Positions 42,005 to 49,949 are shown, counted from the stretch's first letter. The stretch: 49,949 nt of DNA from Vibrio thalassae (GCF_900089835.1 NZ_OANU01000062.1:1-49949); one strand, 5' to 3'. Program-made: numbers and translations. The notes: generated by a model not told the origin, from the letters alone.

Positions 42005-44689
42005 TTAACGAGCCAAGACTAACACCATATCCGCGACACCATCCTCAAATTGGACATCTAGCTCAAAACCGAGTTTTTGGGCTAGTGTCAACATACCGCG
42101 ATTGGTTGGCATGGTCATCCCTGATATTTGTCGAGTATTTTTGCCTTTACAGTAATCAATGATCTTGTTCATTAAAACTCGTCCAAGACCTTTACCTTTT
42201 AGATCCGAACGTATCAAAATCGCAAACTCTGCATCAGAATTATCGGGTGTGACCAGTACTCTAGAGACACCAATAATATGAGGAGTAGGATAGCTCAAAT
42301 CCACCGCAACAAATGCCATCTCTCGGTCGTAATCAATTTGTGTTAAGTTTGCCAAAGCTTCATGGTTAAACTCACCTACATCAGAGAAGAAACGTTTATA
42401 GAGGTCTTCTTTTGTAACATTCTTAATAAAATCAGCATGATATGGCTCATCTTCAGGGCGAATGGGCCTTAACGAAATACTCGACCCATCTTTTAACGTG
42501 ATGATTTCTTCCATTTCAGTCGGGTAAGGTCGAATAGCCAGACGAGCCTGCGGTTCGCCCTCATAACCCTTGATCACCACCGACGCGTCTAAGATAGTAA
42601 TGTCATCACCGTTCAAAAGAAGTGGATGAATATCGAGTTCGTGAATCTCTGGGCAAGCAACTACAATCTGCGATATTTTCACCAGAAATTGAGCTAAATT
42701 GGCCAGATTCACTGGGTTTGGGGATTGCTGAAACCTTATAGTACCTTTATTTATAGCGTTGATGATGAGATAACGAGCTAACGCCATATTAAGTGGAGGG
42801 AGGGCTGTGACAGCCTCTTTCTCAATCTTCCAGTCAGAACCACCTTGGCCGATAAAAATGGCTGGGCCAAAAGTGGCATCAGTCACCATCTTAACTCGAA
42901 TCTCCTGACCACCCGCGACTTTAGCCATTTGTTGAACAGTAAGACCTTCGATTCTAGCGTTAGGGTAAGAAAGCTGAGTCCGATCGAGAATAGACTGTGC
43001 AGCACTACTGACTTCATTGGCATCACGTAAGTTTAACATTACGCCGTGTATGTCAGATTTATGAGCAATATCAGGAGAGCGAAGCTTTACTGTGACAGGG
43101 TAACCTATATTTTCAGCAAGATGAATCGCTTCTGTTGGATCATGAGCTAGCCACGTGGGTAATGTTGGTAAGTTAAATAAATCAAATAGTTGCTCACAGA
43201 CGTGCGATTCAAGCTGGGTAAAGTTTCGTTCCTCAGATATTGACTCTACATGAGAAGCCAGCCACTCATGAGCTTTCGAAAGTTGTTCGGTGGTGTATGA
43301 ATCCGTTGTGGTTGGCGTTTCCATTAATTGCCATTGGTTACGTCGGTACTCAACTAAGTGCATGAACGCGGTAACTGCACTTTCAGGCGTCCGATAGGTA
43401 GGAATACCGTGATTTGTAAACAAAAGCCGTGCTTCTTTCGCCGTCGCTTCACCAGACCAATTAGTCAATATGTTAAAGCGCTTGGATTTAGGGTGGTTTT
43501 GTAGTGTGGCTATGACATCTGACGCAGTTTGTTGTGAGTCTGCCGTAGCCGATGGGCTGTGCATAATCAGAATGGCGTCCACATCGTCACTATCTAAGAC
43601 CACATTCAACGCATCACAATATCGTTTGGCGGTAGCATCGCCGACCAAATCAATAGGATTGCTCTTAGGCCAAGCGTTTGGAAGCACACTCGACAGCTTA
43701 GTAATCGTTGCTTCAGATAGCTCTGCGATTTTTCCTCCTCGATCGGTCAGCGAATCCAATGCCATATTAGCGGGACCGATACCATTGGTAATTACTGCAA
43801 GTCGCTCACCGCGCAGTGGGACTGAATGGGTCAAGGTTTCAACGGCTGCAAACAACTCATGAGTATTATTTACTCTTAACATACCCGCACGCTGAATAGC
43901 AGAATCATAGACGATATCAAACGATGCTGATTGATCCGTTTGCGATCTATTCATTAGATTGTGCCTGCCAGCTTTGAGAACCAAAATACGTCTGTTGCGG
44001 GATGCTGCACGTGCTGCGGACATAAAACGTCTCGCATCGCGGATAGAATCAACATACAAAAGGATCGATTCGGTCTTACTATCACGAGCGAGGTAATCCA
44101 GCAGTTCATCAAAATCGATGTCAAGACCAGACCCAATTGACAGAAACGCAGAAAACCCGATGCTTTTGTCATTAGCCCAGTCAAGAATGGTTGTACATAC
44201 CGCAGATGACTGTGAAATAAACGCAAGTTTTCCGGGTTTACAATCTACAGGAGAAAATGAAGCATTAAAGTTCTGCCAAGGCAAAAGAATGCCGAGACTA
44301 TTAGGCCCCAAAACCCTCATACCAGACTGTTGCGCTATTTGCAGACATTGTTGTTCAAGCGTGCAGTGCTCATCAAATGCCAGTCCCATGTCTGAGGCCA
44401 TAACAATCACGGTTTTTACGCCGGACACCGCAAGATCGTTAAACAAATCAACGTTGCGCTCACCTTTAGTGCACAAAATCGCGATATCCGGTTTTAATGG
44501 CAGTTCACTGACGGCTCGATAACACAGTATGCCATTGACCGATTTATACTTAGGATGTACAGGTAGGATGGTTCCCTGATAACCACCTAACAGCAGGTTT
44601 TTAATTACCACGCTACCGGCTCTATGAGGTTTTATTGATGCACCAATAACAGCGATAGAAGTTGGCTTAAAAAGAGTATCTAACGACAT
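42005..44689 (-). CDS. pat: Protein lysine acetyltransferase Pat/PatZ (acyl-CoA synthetase-like + GNAT)
   Basis: An 894-aa cytosolic enzyme. An N-terminal NDP-forming acyl-CoA synthetase-like region (CoA-binding 'SIAVIGASIKPHRAGSVVIKNLLLGGYQG', 'LGPNSLGILLP', 'AFISQSSAV') is followed by an ATP-grasp-like part ('YPVTVKLRSPDIAHKSDIHGV'). A C-terminal GNAT acetyltransferase (about 740-894, with 'VLVTPDNSDAEFAILIRSDLKGKGLGRVLMNKII') completes it. E. coli PatZ (YfiQ, 886 aa) has this layout and acetylates acetyl-CoA synthetase and other proteins using acetyl-CoA. ATG 44689 follows TATAGG; a TTG six codons upstream is possible. Monocistronic. Confidence 0.9.
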   Translation of the reverse strand: MSLDTLFKPTSIAVIGASIKPHRAGSVVIKNLLLGGYQGTILPVHPKYKSVNGILCYRAVSELPLKPDIAILCTKGERNVDLFNDLAVSGVKTVIVMASDMGLAFDEHCTLEQQCLQIAQQSGMRVLGPNSLGILLPWQNFNASFSPVDCKPGKLAFISQSSAVCTTILDWANDKSIGFSAFLSIGSGLDIDFDELLDYLARDSKTESILLYVDSIRDARRFMSAARAASRNRRILVLKAGRHNLMNRSQTDQSASFDIVYDSAIQRAGMLRVNNTHELFAAVETLTHSVPLRGERLAVITNGIGPANMALDSLTDRGGKIAELSEATITKLSSVLPNAWPKSNPIDLVGDATAKRYCDALNVVLDSDDVDAILIMHSPSATADSQQTASDVIATLQNHPKSKRFNILTNWSGEATAKEARLLFTNHGIPTYRTPESAVTAFMHLVEYRRNQWQLMETPTTTDSYTTEQLSKAHEWLASHVESISEERNFTQLESHVCEQLFDLFNLPTLPTWLAHDPTEAIHLAENIGYPVTVKLRSPDIAHKSDIHGVMLNLRDANEVSSAAQSILDRTQLSYPNARIEGLTVQQMAKVAGGQEIRVKMVTDATFGPAIFIGQGGSDWKIEKEAVTALPPLNMALARYLIINAINKGTIRFQQSPNPVNLANLAQFLVKISQIVVACPEIHELDIHPLLLNGDDITILDASVVIKGYEGEPQARLAIRPYPTEMEEIITLKDGSSISLRPIRPEDEPYHADFIKNVTKEDLYKRFFSDVGEFNHEALANLTQIDYDREMAFVAVDLSYPTPHIIGVSRVLVTPDNSDAEFAILIRSDLKGKGLGRVLMNKIIDYCKGKNTRQISGMTMPTNRGMLTLAQKLGFELDVQFEDGVADMVLVLAR

Positions 44690-44931
44690 GGAATACCTAT
44701 AACGCAAAAAATATGAAGTGATTCAGATTCAATCCCATAAAGACTTAACTATAGTAGTCTAGGAACGCAGCACTTAGACATAGTAAGCTCCTAAAATTAG
44801 ACATAACGTATTGCTGTACCTCAATTATTGTGTAACATGTCACATGAAGATAGGACAGGTGCTGGGAATCTTTGATTCTAGAGAATTCTGTCTGCATGAT
44901 TTAGGGAATTATTAACTCAGGCAGTAATAAA

Positions 44932-45501
44932 ATGAAAAGAGTCGTTATTTTAAGTTTGGTTTCATTATTAGCAGCGTGTTCTTCTAGTGATTATACAACT
45001 GAGGTTAAAACGGAAAGCTATCGCGAAGACTATGCGCCAGTAGAAGCTACAACCGTTGCGCCTGTGACTGTTGCGGCTACGCAGACAGAAGACGTTAAAA
45101 AAGAGACAGCGAGTACCCCATCAAAAGAGCAAACGGTAGCAGCGACCACAACGCAACCAGCCAAGGATGATGTCGTAAAAATTGTCCCACCATCTAAAAA
45201 ACAAACTGAACAAGATTTCCGGTTTGGTTACACCATTCAGGTCGTAGCGGTAGGTAGTCAGGCAAAAGTCGCGGCGTTTTCTGATAAATTACCAAAAAGC
45301 GGTCAACCAATTTGGCAAAACTACAAAGTGGTTAATGGTACTAAGTGGTATTCAATCCTCTTTGGAGATTTTGCGACAAAACAGCAGGCAAGAGAGGCTA
45401 TTGCGTCACTACCCAAAGAATTTAAAGACCTTAAACCATTTGTGCGTAGTATCGACCAAATCAAGAAATCTGAATACCCTACGTTGAGTAAACTGAACTA
45501 G
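44932..45501 (+). CDS. SPOR-domain lipoprotein
   Basis: A 189-aa lipoprotein with signal and lipobox LLAAC (C16). A low-complexity Thr/Ala/Val/Lys-rich linker (about 25-90) is followed by a C-terminal SPOR domain (about 95-175: 'GYTIQVVAVGSQAKVAAFSDKLPKSG...YKVVNGTKWYSILFGDFATKQQAREAIASLP'). SPOR domains bind denuded peptidoglycan at the division septum, so septal localisation is likely. It lies next to ddl, a peptidoglycan precursor gene, but about 165 bp separate them. Function otherwise unknown. Confidence 0.85.
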   Translation: MKRVVILSLVSLLAACSSSDYTTEVKTESYREDYAPVEATTVAPVTVAATQTEDVKKETASTPSKEQTVAATTTQPAKDDVVKIVPPSKKQTEQDFRFGYTIQVVAVGSQAKVAAFSDKLPKSGQPIWQNYKVVNGTKWYSILFGDFATKQQAREAIASLPKEFKDLKPFVRSIDQIKKSEYPTLSKLN

Positions 45502-45665
45502 GCAAAAATAAGATGATTAAGACGCGTTCAATGGCATATTGGGCGCGTTTTTGTATGTATTGTGCGCATCCAGTGTCAGTCAACCACGATTTAACAGATT
45601 TAGAACTGAATGTTGTTTCTCGATCGTTTATCATCTAGTGAAAGCAATTTAAGGACAAGCTTAAG

Positions 45666-46661
45666 ATGTCAAAACTCAATATCCTTCTATTATGTGGTGG
45701 CGGTTCAGCAGAGCATGAAGTTTCACTTGTTTCAGCGAACTTTCTAGAAAGCCAACTTAATCTCAATCCCAAGTTTAACGTAACCCGGGTTGAAATAACT
45801 CAAGAAGGGTGGAAATGTAATGATGGCCACTTAGTTGTTTTAGACTTAAACCAAAAAGCGTTAGTCAACGAACAACCAATTCTCCATATCGACTACGTTG
45901 TGCCATGCATACACGGTTTTCCAGGAGAAACGGGCGATATTCAGTCTTTGCTAGAAATGGCTGGTATTCCTTACTTAGGTTGTGGTCCTGAAGCGAGTAG
46001 CAATAGTTTCAATAAAATCACATCGAAGCTTTGGTATGACACACTAGAAATACCAAATACACCGTATCTATTCCTAACAGAAAATACCCAAGAAGCTCAT
46101 GAAAATGCGAAAAAAGCATTTGATAAGTGGGGTAAACTTTTCGTTAAGGCTGCTAAACAAGGCTCTTCCGTTGGGTGTTACAGCGTCACTAATATCGAAC
46201 AGTTAGATGAGAGTATTGATGCTGCATTTGGTTATTCTGACCAAGTTGTTATCGAACAGGCAGTAAAACCAAGAGAACTCGAAGTTGCTGCGTACGAATA
46301 CAAAGGGCAGCTCCACGTGACTAAGCCAGGTGAAATCATCGCCCCTGATGGTGCTTTCTACAGTTATGATGAAAAGTACAGTGCTGACAGTCACTCGACA
46401 ACAACCGTTGAAGCAGAGAACTTAACGGAAGAACAGTTGGAAGTTATCCGCACAAATTCATTGAAAGTCTTTACTCAAATGAAGCTAAGGCATTTATCTA
46501 GAATTGATTTCTTCTTAACAGAGGACAACAAGATCTATCTCAATGAAGTGAACACCTTCCCAGGTATGACGCCAATTTCAATGTTCCCGAAGATGGTTGA
46601 GCATTCCGGCGTTGAATTTGCTGAGTTTCTATCAGACTGTATCGAGTCTTCTTTCAACTAG
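45666..46661 (+). CDS. ddl: D-alanine--D-alanine ligase
   Basis: A 331-aa ATP-grasp ligase making the D-Ala-D-Ala dipeptide of peptidoglycan. Motifs: 'LLLCGGGSAEHEVSLVSA', 'HGFPGETGDIQSLLEMAGIPYLGCG', 'KWGKLFVKAAKQGSSVG', 'LEVAAYEYKG' and 'KIYLNEVNTFPGMTPISMFPKM'. All are typical of the DdlA-type ligase. The start is behind AAGGACAAGCTTAAG. The stop codon overlaps the convergent recombinase stop by 4 bp (CTAG). The essential function is usually supported by a DdlB in the mur cluster, so this may be the second copy. Confidence 0.93.
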   Translation: MSKLNILLLCGGGSAEHEVSLVSANFLESQLNLNPKFNVTRVEITQEGWKCNDGHLVVLDLNQKALVNEQPILHIDYVVPCIHGFPGETGDIQSLLEMAGIPYLGCGPEASSNSFNKITSKLWYDTLEIPNTPYLFLTENTQEAHENAKKAFDKWGKLFVKAAKQGSSVGCYSVTNIEQLDESIDAAFGYSDQVVIEQAVKPRELEVAAYEYKGQLHVTKPGEIIAPDGAFYSYDEKYSADSHSTTTVEAENLTEEQLEVIRTNSLKVFTQMKLRHLSRIDFFLTEDNKIYLNEVNTFPGMTPISMFPKMVEHSGVEFAEFLSDCIESSFN

Positions 46662-47617
46662 TCATAGTTATTATCGTCTTTAAACTTAGCTTTTTCTTTA
46701 TCTGATAACACTCGCTTGCCACTATACTGTAGTGGCATTGCGGGGCTTGCCCAACGACCAAATTCTTGAATTTCTTTAGTATGCATGCCATCTCGGGCTA
46801 GTTTCTTAACCGCACCAACACGGCAAGACTGCGACGAAAATTTTAGATCAAAAGGCAAGTTGAGTAATTCTCCCGCACGCCGCAATACTCTAAAAATCGA
46901 TGAATCATTGAGTGCGCTATTACTAATATTTCCGTGACGGTCAATCGCGGTAAATACGATAGAGCAGGGTGCAATATTTAACCATCTCTGAATCGCTTTA
47001 CTCGAATCGTTACTCAGTTTGTAGCCGATATCATCAATAATGATAACTACGTCTTCAGCTTCATTGACCGTTATCTGCGTCTTCATTAACTGACGCAGAT
47101 CTCTTCGCTTTAATGCACATTCAAACATGACACAATAAATAGCGAGATCTCGAATGTCTTTGGGAGCTTGACTAGATGCCAGTTGTGATTGAAGCAGTGT
47201 AAGATGTTCGATGGTTAATGCTTGAGTTTCTGAGACGTTATCGATACCAGCAACTCTTATCGCTTCTAGCATCAATCCGACCTCTCGGGACTTAACTGGG
47301 TCTTTAAAATCAAAAAGATAGTGCACTAGTGATATAGTGACAGTGTAACGCTTTAGTGTTGAATATTTCCTATTTATTCTCTCATTAGTAAGGAAAGCTT
47401 TCACCGTTGCGATGCTTGCCGGTAACGAAGGATGACAACAGCGCTGGCAAAATTCGTTAAACCGTCGCCAATCTTTACTCATAGCAACCGCAGAGCTTTT
47501 AGAATACCGATAAGAAGTAAGCTCATTAAAACAGCTTGCATCTATAGAATTTCTAAGTATCGCTAAGTATCTATCAATTTGTTTGGTTTCTGTGATTCTT
47601 GGTATGTCTTTTTTCAT
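46658..47617 (-). CDS. XerC/D-like tyrosine recombinase with altered active site
   Basis: A 319-aa site-specific recombinase. It has an N-terminal SAM-like domain (about 40-120) and C-terminal catalytic domain with Arg in 'ALKRRDLRQL', box 'QSCRVGA' where the usual His is Q263 (H-x-x-R normally; R266 kept), 'FGRW' (W289 in place of the second His, common) and nucleophile Y298 in 'MPLQYSGKR'. It lies between ddl and DUF3319, overlapping the ddl stop. No adjacent attachment-site repeats or cargo were found. Function unknown; perhaps a domesticated or degenerate integrase. Confidence 0.8.
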   Translation of the reverse strand: MKKDIPRITETKQIDRYLAILRNSIDASCFNELTSYRYSKSSAVAMSKDWRRFNEFCQRCCHPSLPASIATVKAFLTNERINRKYSTLKRYTVTISLVHYLFDFKDPVKSREVGLMLEAIRVAGIDNVSETQALTIEHLTLLQSQLASSQAPKDIRDLAIYCVMFECALKRRDLRQLMKTQITVNEAEDVVIIIDDIGYKLSNDSSKAIQRWLNIAPCSIVFTAIDRHGNISNSALNDSSIFRVLRRAGELLNLPFDLKFSSQSCRVGAVKKLARDGMHTKEIQEFGRWASPAMPLQYSGKRVLSDKEKAKFKDDNNYD

Positions 47618-47714
47618 CCTAATGCACTATAACTCAATTGATTGGTTCAGAATACCTGATACCATGTAAAACGCAATGTAGAGCAACAACATACACAGTA
47701 AGAGATAGATCTTT

Positions 47715-48074
47715 ATGGCTCTAGCGAGTTATCGTGGGTTTACACTGAAGTCCGTAGGTTCAACCAACCAAATATGGAAAGTGACCATCAAAAACAGAGA
47801 GTTACAAGGCTCTCTATCGGCTGTTAAAAAAAGCATTGATTGGTGGTGTGATACTGCATCGATTATAGATCCGTCACAATTAACTCAAAGTTCCACAGAA
47901 CGAGCAAGTAATTCAGGCACCCGAGAAAATTTCCATGGGTTCACGATTAAAAACGATTCTGGTGCAAATAATGCCTGGTACTGTATGTTTAATGGTAGAC
48001 TTATCAAAGGTGGTAAGCTTGCAATACAAAGACATATTGAAGCTTATCTAATAGCAAAGAAAAAAGCAGAATAA
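47715..48074 (+). CDS. DUF3319 family protein with two internal repeats
   Basis: A 119-aa cytosolic protein of the vibrio-associated DUF3319 family (recollection). Two related modules are visible: residues 5-45 'YRGFTLKSVGSTNQIWKVTIKNRELQGSLSAVKKSIDWW' and about 73-113 'FHGFTIKNDSGANNAWYCMFNGRLIKGGKLAIQRHIEAY'. Both have the pattern (Y/F)xGFT(L/I)K...W...(I/F)xxRx(L/I)xG. Function unknown. yciH begins 13 bp downstream and is probably co-transcribed. Confidence 0.8.
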   Translation: MALASYRGFTLKSVGSTNQIWKVTIKNRELQGSLSAVKKSIDWWCDTASIIDPSQLTQSSTERASNSGTRENFHGFTIKNDSGANNAWYCMFNGRLIKGGKLAIQRHIEAYLIAKKKAE

Positions 48075-48087
48075 TCAAAGACCTAAC

Positions 48088-48399
48088 ATGACTCTTGTAT
48101 ATTCAACAGAAACCGGACGAATCAAAGAAGAAAAACAGAAGCCTGAAAGACCAAAAGGCGATGGAATCGTGCGTATCCAGAAACAGACCAAAGGTCGCAA
48201 AGGCAAAGGTGTATCAATTGTTACTGGCTTAGACCTAGAAGATGCGGCACTGAAACTCATAGCTGCAGAGCTCAAAAAAGTATGCGGTTGTGGTGGCTCT
48301 GTTAAAGACGGTAACATCGAGATACAAGGTGACGCGAGAGATAAGATTAAAGCTGCGTTAGAGAAAAAAGGCTACACAGTCAAACTCGCAGGCGGTTAA
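48088..48399 (+). CDS. yciH: SUI1/eIF1-like translation factor YciH
   Basis: A 103-aa homologue of eukaryotic translation initiation factor eIF1 and E. coli YciH. The SUI1 fold core is 'VRIQKQTKGRKGKGVSIVTGLDL.......LKKVCGCGGSVKDGNIEIQGDARDKIKAALEKKGY'. The Gly-rich 'KKVCGCGGSVKDG' loop is the signature. The bacterial protein is thought to monitor initiation complexes; its exact role is unsettled. ATG 48088 lies 13 bp after the DUF3319 gene. A terminator follows. Confidence 0.92.
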   Translation: MTLVYSTETGRIKEEKQKPERPKGDGIVRIQKQTKGRKGKGVSIVTGLDLEDAALKLIAAELKKVCGCGGSVKDGNIEIQGDARDKIKAALEKKGYTVKLAGG

Positions 48400-48410
48400 A
48401 GCCAGACCTT

Positions 48411-48440
48411 AAGCCAGTATTCAAAATACTGGCTTTTTTG
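48411..48440 (+). terminator. Terminator after yciH
   Basis: AAGCCAGTATT / AATACTGGCTT stem with CAA loop, then TTTTTT. Confidence 0.85.
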
Positions 48441-48460
48441 ATCGCGTGAGATTCCGTGAC

Positions 48461-48505
48461 TAATAAACACGTATGTTAAGCGAAGATTAACATACGTGTT
48501 TATTA
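48461..48505. repeat. Perfect 19-bp inverted repeat
   Basis: TAATAAACACGTATGTTAA (48461-48479) and its exact reverse complement (48487-48505) around the 7-nt loop GCGAAGA. It lies 22 bp after the yciH terminator. It is AT-rich, lacks a U tract, and does not match a known attC or REP sequence that I recall. Confidence 0.75.
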
Positions 48506-49050
48506 GGTATTTTATGGTAAATATCAGTTATGGTTAAATGTGGCTTAAACGAAGTGCGCAAGTGGTTAAAAAGAAAAGATTTCAATCTCTCGCATACCTT
48601 ATTTAACATAAGATAGATAATGCGCACTTGCGTGTGAAGGCAATATGGTCTATGTTCAGTTTGAACAACTTTGAAATGTCTTCCTGTGCGTAACTCGTTG
48701 TTTGCCTATGACGACCTTAATTGAGGTTGATTACTATCAGCAATCACGAGCTCAATCGATCCAAAGTTCTGACGGATATGCGAGGAAAACCGCTCACGAA
48801 AAATAAACGCTGCCAATATTTTTAAATATCTCTACAGGACATCTCAGATGTTTACTGAGTCAACTGGCTATTGATGGTGCTCAGAGTTTGGCTTCGGCTT
48901 GTCTTAGCGATCTCATTCAAATAGATGGCTTACATCCCGATTGGTTTGCCTCATCTTAATTGGCGCTGACACTCATTTTGCGACTACCTCAAAAATTATC
49001 CTAGTCTGTAACCTTACTATGGAAAATAGCCAGAATGTTAGGAGTTAATT

Positions 49051-49107
49051 ATGATGATAGATTTATGTGAGATGTTCAATATTTGCATGTCCATCACGAT
49101 ATATTGA
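49051..49107 (+). CDS. Possible 18-aa peptide ORF
   Basis: ATG ATG ... TGA encoding MMIDLCEMFNICMSITIY, with TAGGAG about 7 nt upstream, a TACTAT -10-like element at 49015-49020 and a strong terminator 34 bp downstream. It could be a leader peptide, small toxin or the coding part of a dual-function small RNA. There is no downstream gene on the same strand, so a classical attenuator peptide is unlikely. Confidence 0.3.
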   Translation: MMIDLCEMFNICMSITIY

Positions 49108-49140
49108 GCATTCATTCGTAACACATACGTTTGATTAACT

Positions 49141-49193
49141 AAGGTCGTTTGAGTCCACCAAAACACCATTATTGGGTAAACGACCTTTTTTCT
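49141..49193 (+). terminator. Rho-independent terminator of a possible small transcript
   Basis: AAGGTCGTTT (49141-49150) and AAACGACCTT (49178-49187) form a 10-bp perfect stem around a 27-nt loop, followed by TTTTT. It does not follow any recognised gene, so it supports a short transcript starting between about 48990 and 49050. Confidence 0.6.
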
Positions 49194-49671
49194 TCATTTC
49201 GGTATGCCTGCCAATGACATACCTGTTTAAGAACCTAGGCACTGTGCTACTGCCCGTAATAACGGCCTTAGATAAATAATACCATTACACCGTAACACAC
49301 TTATCATTCAATGGATTGTGTTCTAGTCCTCCGTAAACCTATCTGATTTTACGAACGAACACTCACTGCAATCTAACTTTGATCCCAAAAGATACATTTT
49401 AGATCCCACGATATCCGTAACCACTCACTTACTGTTTAGCCCAGCATTCTTCGGCAGAATAAATCACTGCCAGAAAAGATGTGATTCGGCATCCGTGTAA
49501 TTAAATTACAAGTCAAACAAATGGACGGCTGGTCACGGTATATTATCCTGACATAACCAATTGTTTTAAATGGATAAATTTAATCAACCCGTGATTTATA
49601 CTGCATCATATTAGGTTGTTCTTTCGACTTTATTAATGTATTCGGTAATTGCATACATTGAAATTGGATAC

Positions 49672-49694
49672 AAAAAAAACCCTTTAAAGGGCTT
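49672..49694 (-). terminator. Terminator of IS3-like transposase
   Basis: The self-complementary CCCTTTAAAGGG (49680-49691) with eight A on the plus strand (T run on minus). It lies just outside the presumed IS end. Confidence 0.6.
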
Positions 49695-49775
49695 TACTGA
49701 TTAGAACAGTTCTTGAAAGGATAACTTTATTGGTCGTTGCCGGCGTTTTTCAAGGTAGTTGTCGCCTTTAATTTT

Positions 49776-49949
49776 TTAAGCAGCTTCTTTCTGCCTTTCA
49801 GGATTTAGCTTAACTTCACCAACTTCATCCCAGTTTCTAGATTCGTTTGACCACCGCTGTGGGTTGGCTGCTCTCGCTTGTTTATAAAGCTCTTTGCGCT
49901 TAGCTAAGATGGTACTATCCTCTCCATTATGGCGTTGAACTGGGGTCAC
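49776..49949 (-). CDS. IS3-family transposase (OrfB) C-terminus, cut by window edge
   Basis: The last 57 residues of an rve-type DDE transposase read from the right edge. 'VTPVQRHNGEDSTILAKRKELYKQARAANPQRWSNESRNWDEVGEVKLNPE' matches the C-terminal tail common in IS3-family OrfB proteins. The downstream sequence on the minus strand (about 49715-49770), including ACAACTACCTTGAAAAACG, looks like the conserved IS3-type 3' end region. Only the tail is visible, so integrity of the element is unknown. Confidence 0.75.
   Translation of the reverse strand: MTPVQRHNGEDSTILAKRKELYKQARAANPQRWSNESRNWDEVGEVKLNPERQKEAA

Larger units (their letters stand above)
48441..49775. other. Gene-poor interval
   Basis: About 1.3 kb without a supported protein gene of normal size. 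It contains the 19-bp palindrome, a pair GTGCGCA (48554-48560) / TGCGCAC (48621-48627) that could fold the 60 bp between, a possible small RNA or peptide gene (49015-49190) and a terminator for the IS3-like transposase (49672-49694). Short open stretches such as 48850-48957 read protein-like but have no start and no family. Confidence 0.5.

Noticed and set aside
48461..48640. attC (integron cassette site) interpretation of the palindromes after yciH
   Set aside because: The sequence lacks the GTTRRRY and RYYYAAC core boxes and no cassette array or integron integrase is adjacent.
1..49949. CRISPR arrays, rRNA, prophage modules, toxin-antitoxin or known defence operons
   Set aside because: No regularly spaced repeats, no Cas, phage structural, or paired small toxin-antitoxin genes could be recognised. 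SbcCD and FAN1 are standard repair enzymes and the ASCH gene beside sbcC is a housekeeping-type YqfB.

Overview
The window looks like a piece of a Vibrio chromosome. Codon use is moderately AT-rich. The proteins read as vibrio versions of GuaC, MgsA, the Frp/NfsA flavin reductase, TorT/TorS, a HutA-type heme receptor and the vibrio-specific DUF3319 protein. The run heme receptor - LysR - acetyltransferase - SPOR lipoprotein - ddl - DUF3319 - yciH resembles, from memory, a segment of V. cholerae chromosome II, so the smaller chromosome is likely (inference). Both edges are cut inside insertion-sequence transposases.

Layout. 1-2470: transposase tail, then an OmpR-type regulator and an RstB-like sensor kinase broken by one in-frame amber codon. 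2500-8632: small hypothetical gene, sbcD-sbcC (DNA hairpin nuclease), a YqfB-type ASCH amidohydrolase and a YjjU-like patatin. 8865-13232: MetY-type sulfhydrylase, OmpA-family porin, LysR regulator with an IS200-type element just upstream of its start, and a glycine-zipper protein. 13731-20325: di-heme cytochrome c peroxidase behind an FNR-like site, a lipoprotein/membrane-protein pair, nnr (NAD(P)HX repair), guaC behind an unusual two-hairpin leader, an Frp/NfsA flavoprotein and tRNA-Ser(UGA). 20655-28701: MaoC-like hydratase, FAN1-type nuclease, aroG behind a TyrR box, small secreted protein, MscS channel, a decayed msrA, OsmC and DUF218 genes, and mgsA. 28846-32864: divergent torT and torS (TMAO sensing). 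33205-37885: small ORF and cis/trans fatty acid isomerase, a truncated tyrosine recombinase, and an OxlT-like MFS transporter. 38388-48399: membrane protein, TonB-dependent heme receptor with Fur-like upstream sequence, LysR regulator, Pat-type protein acetyltransferase, SPOR lipoprotein, ddl, an XerC/D-like recombinase with an altered active site, DUF3319 and yciH. 48400-49775: gene-poor, with a perfect 19-bp hairpin and a possible small RNA or peptide gene, ending at an IS3-type transposase tail.

Most of the window is ordinary housekeeping and stress-response content. Signs of genome decay and mobility (nonsense-interrupted kinase, doubly interrupted msrA, truncated recombinase, three IS remnants or copies) are frequent. 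The least explained signals are the guaC leader, which has two hairpins sharing an identical loop, the first being an intrinsic terminator, and the palindromic or small-RNA-like sequences in the gene-poor right end. I found no CRISPR array, rRNA, prophage or recognisable defence island.
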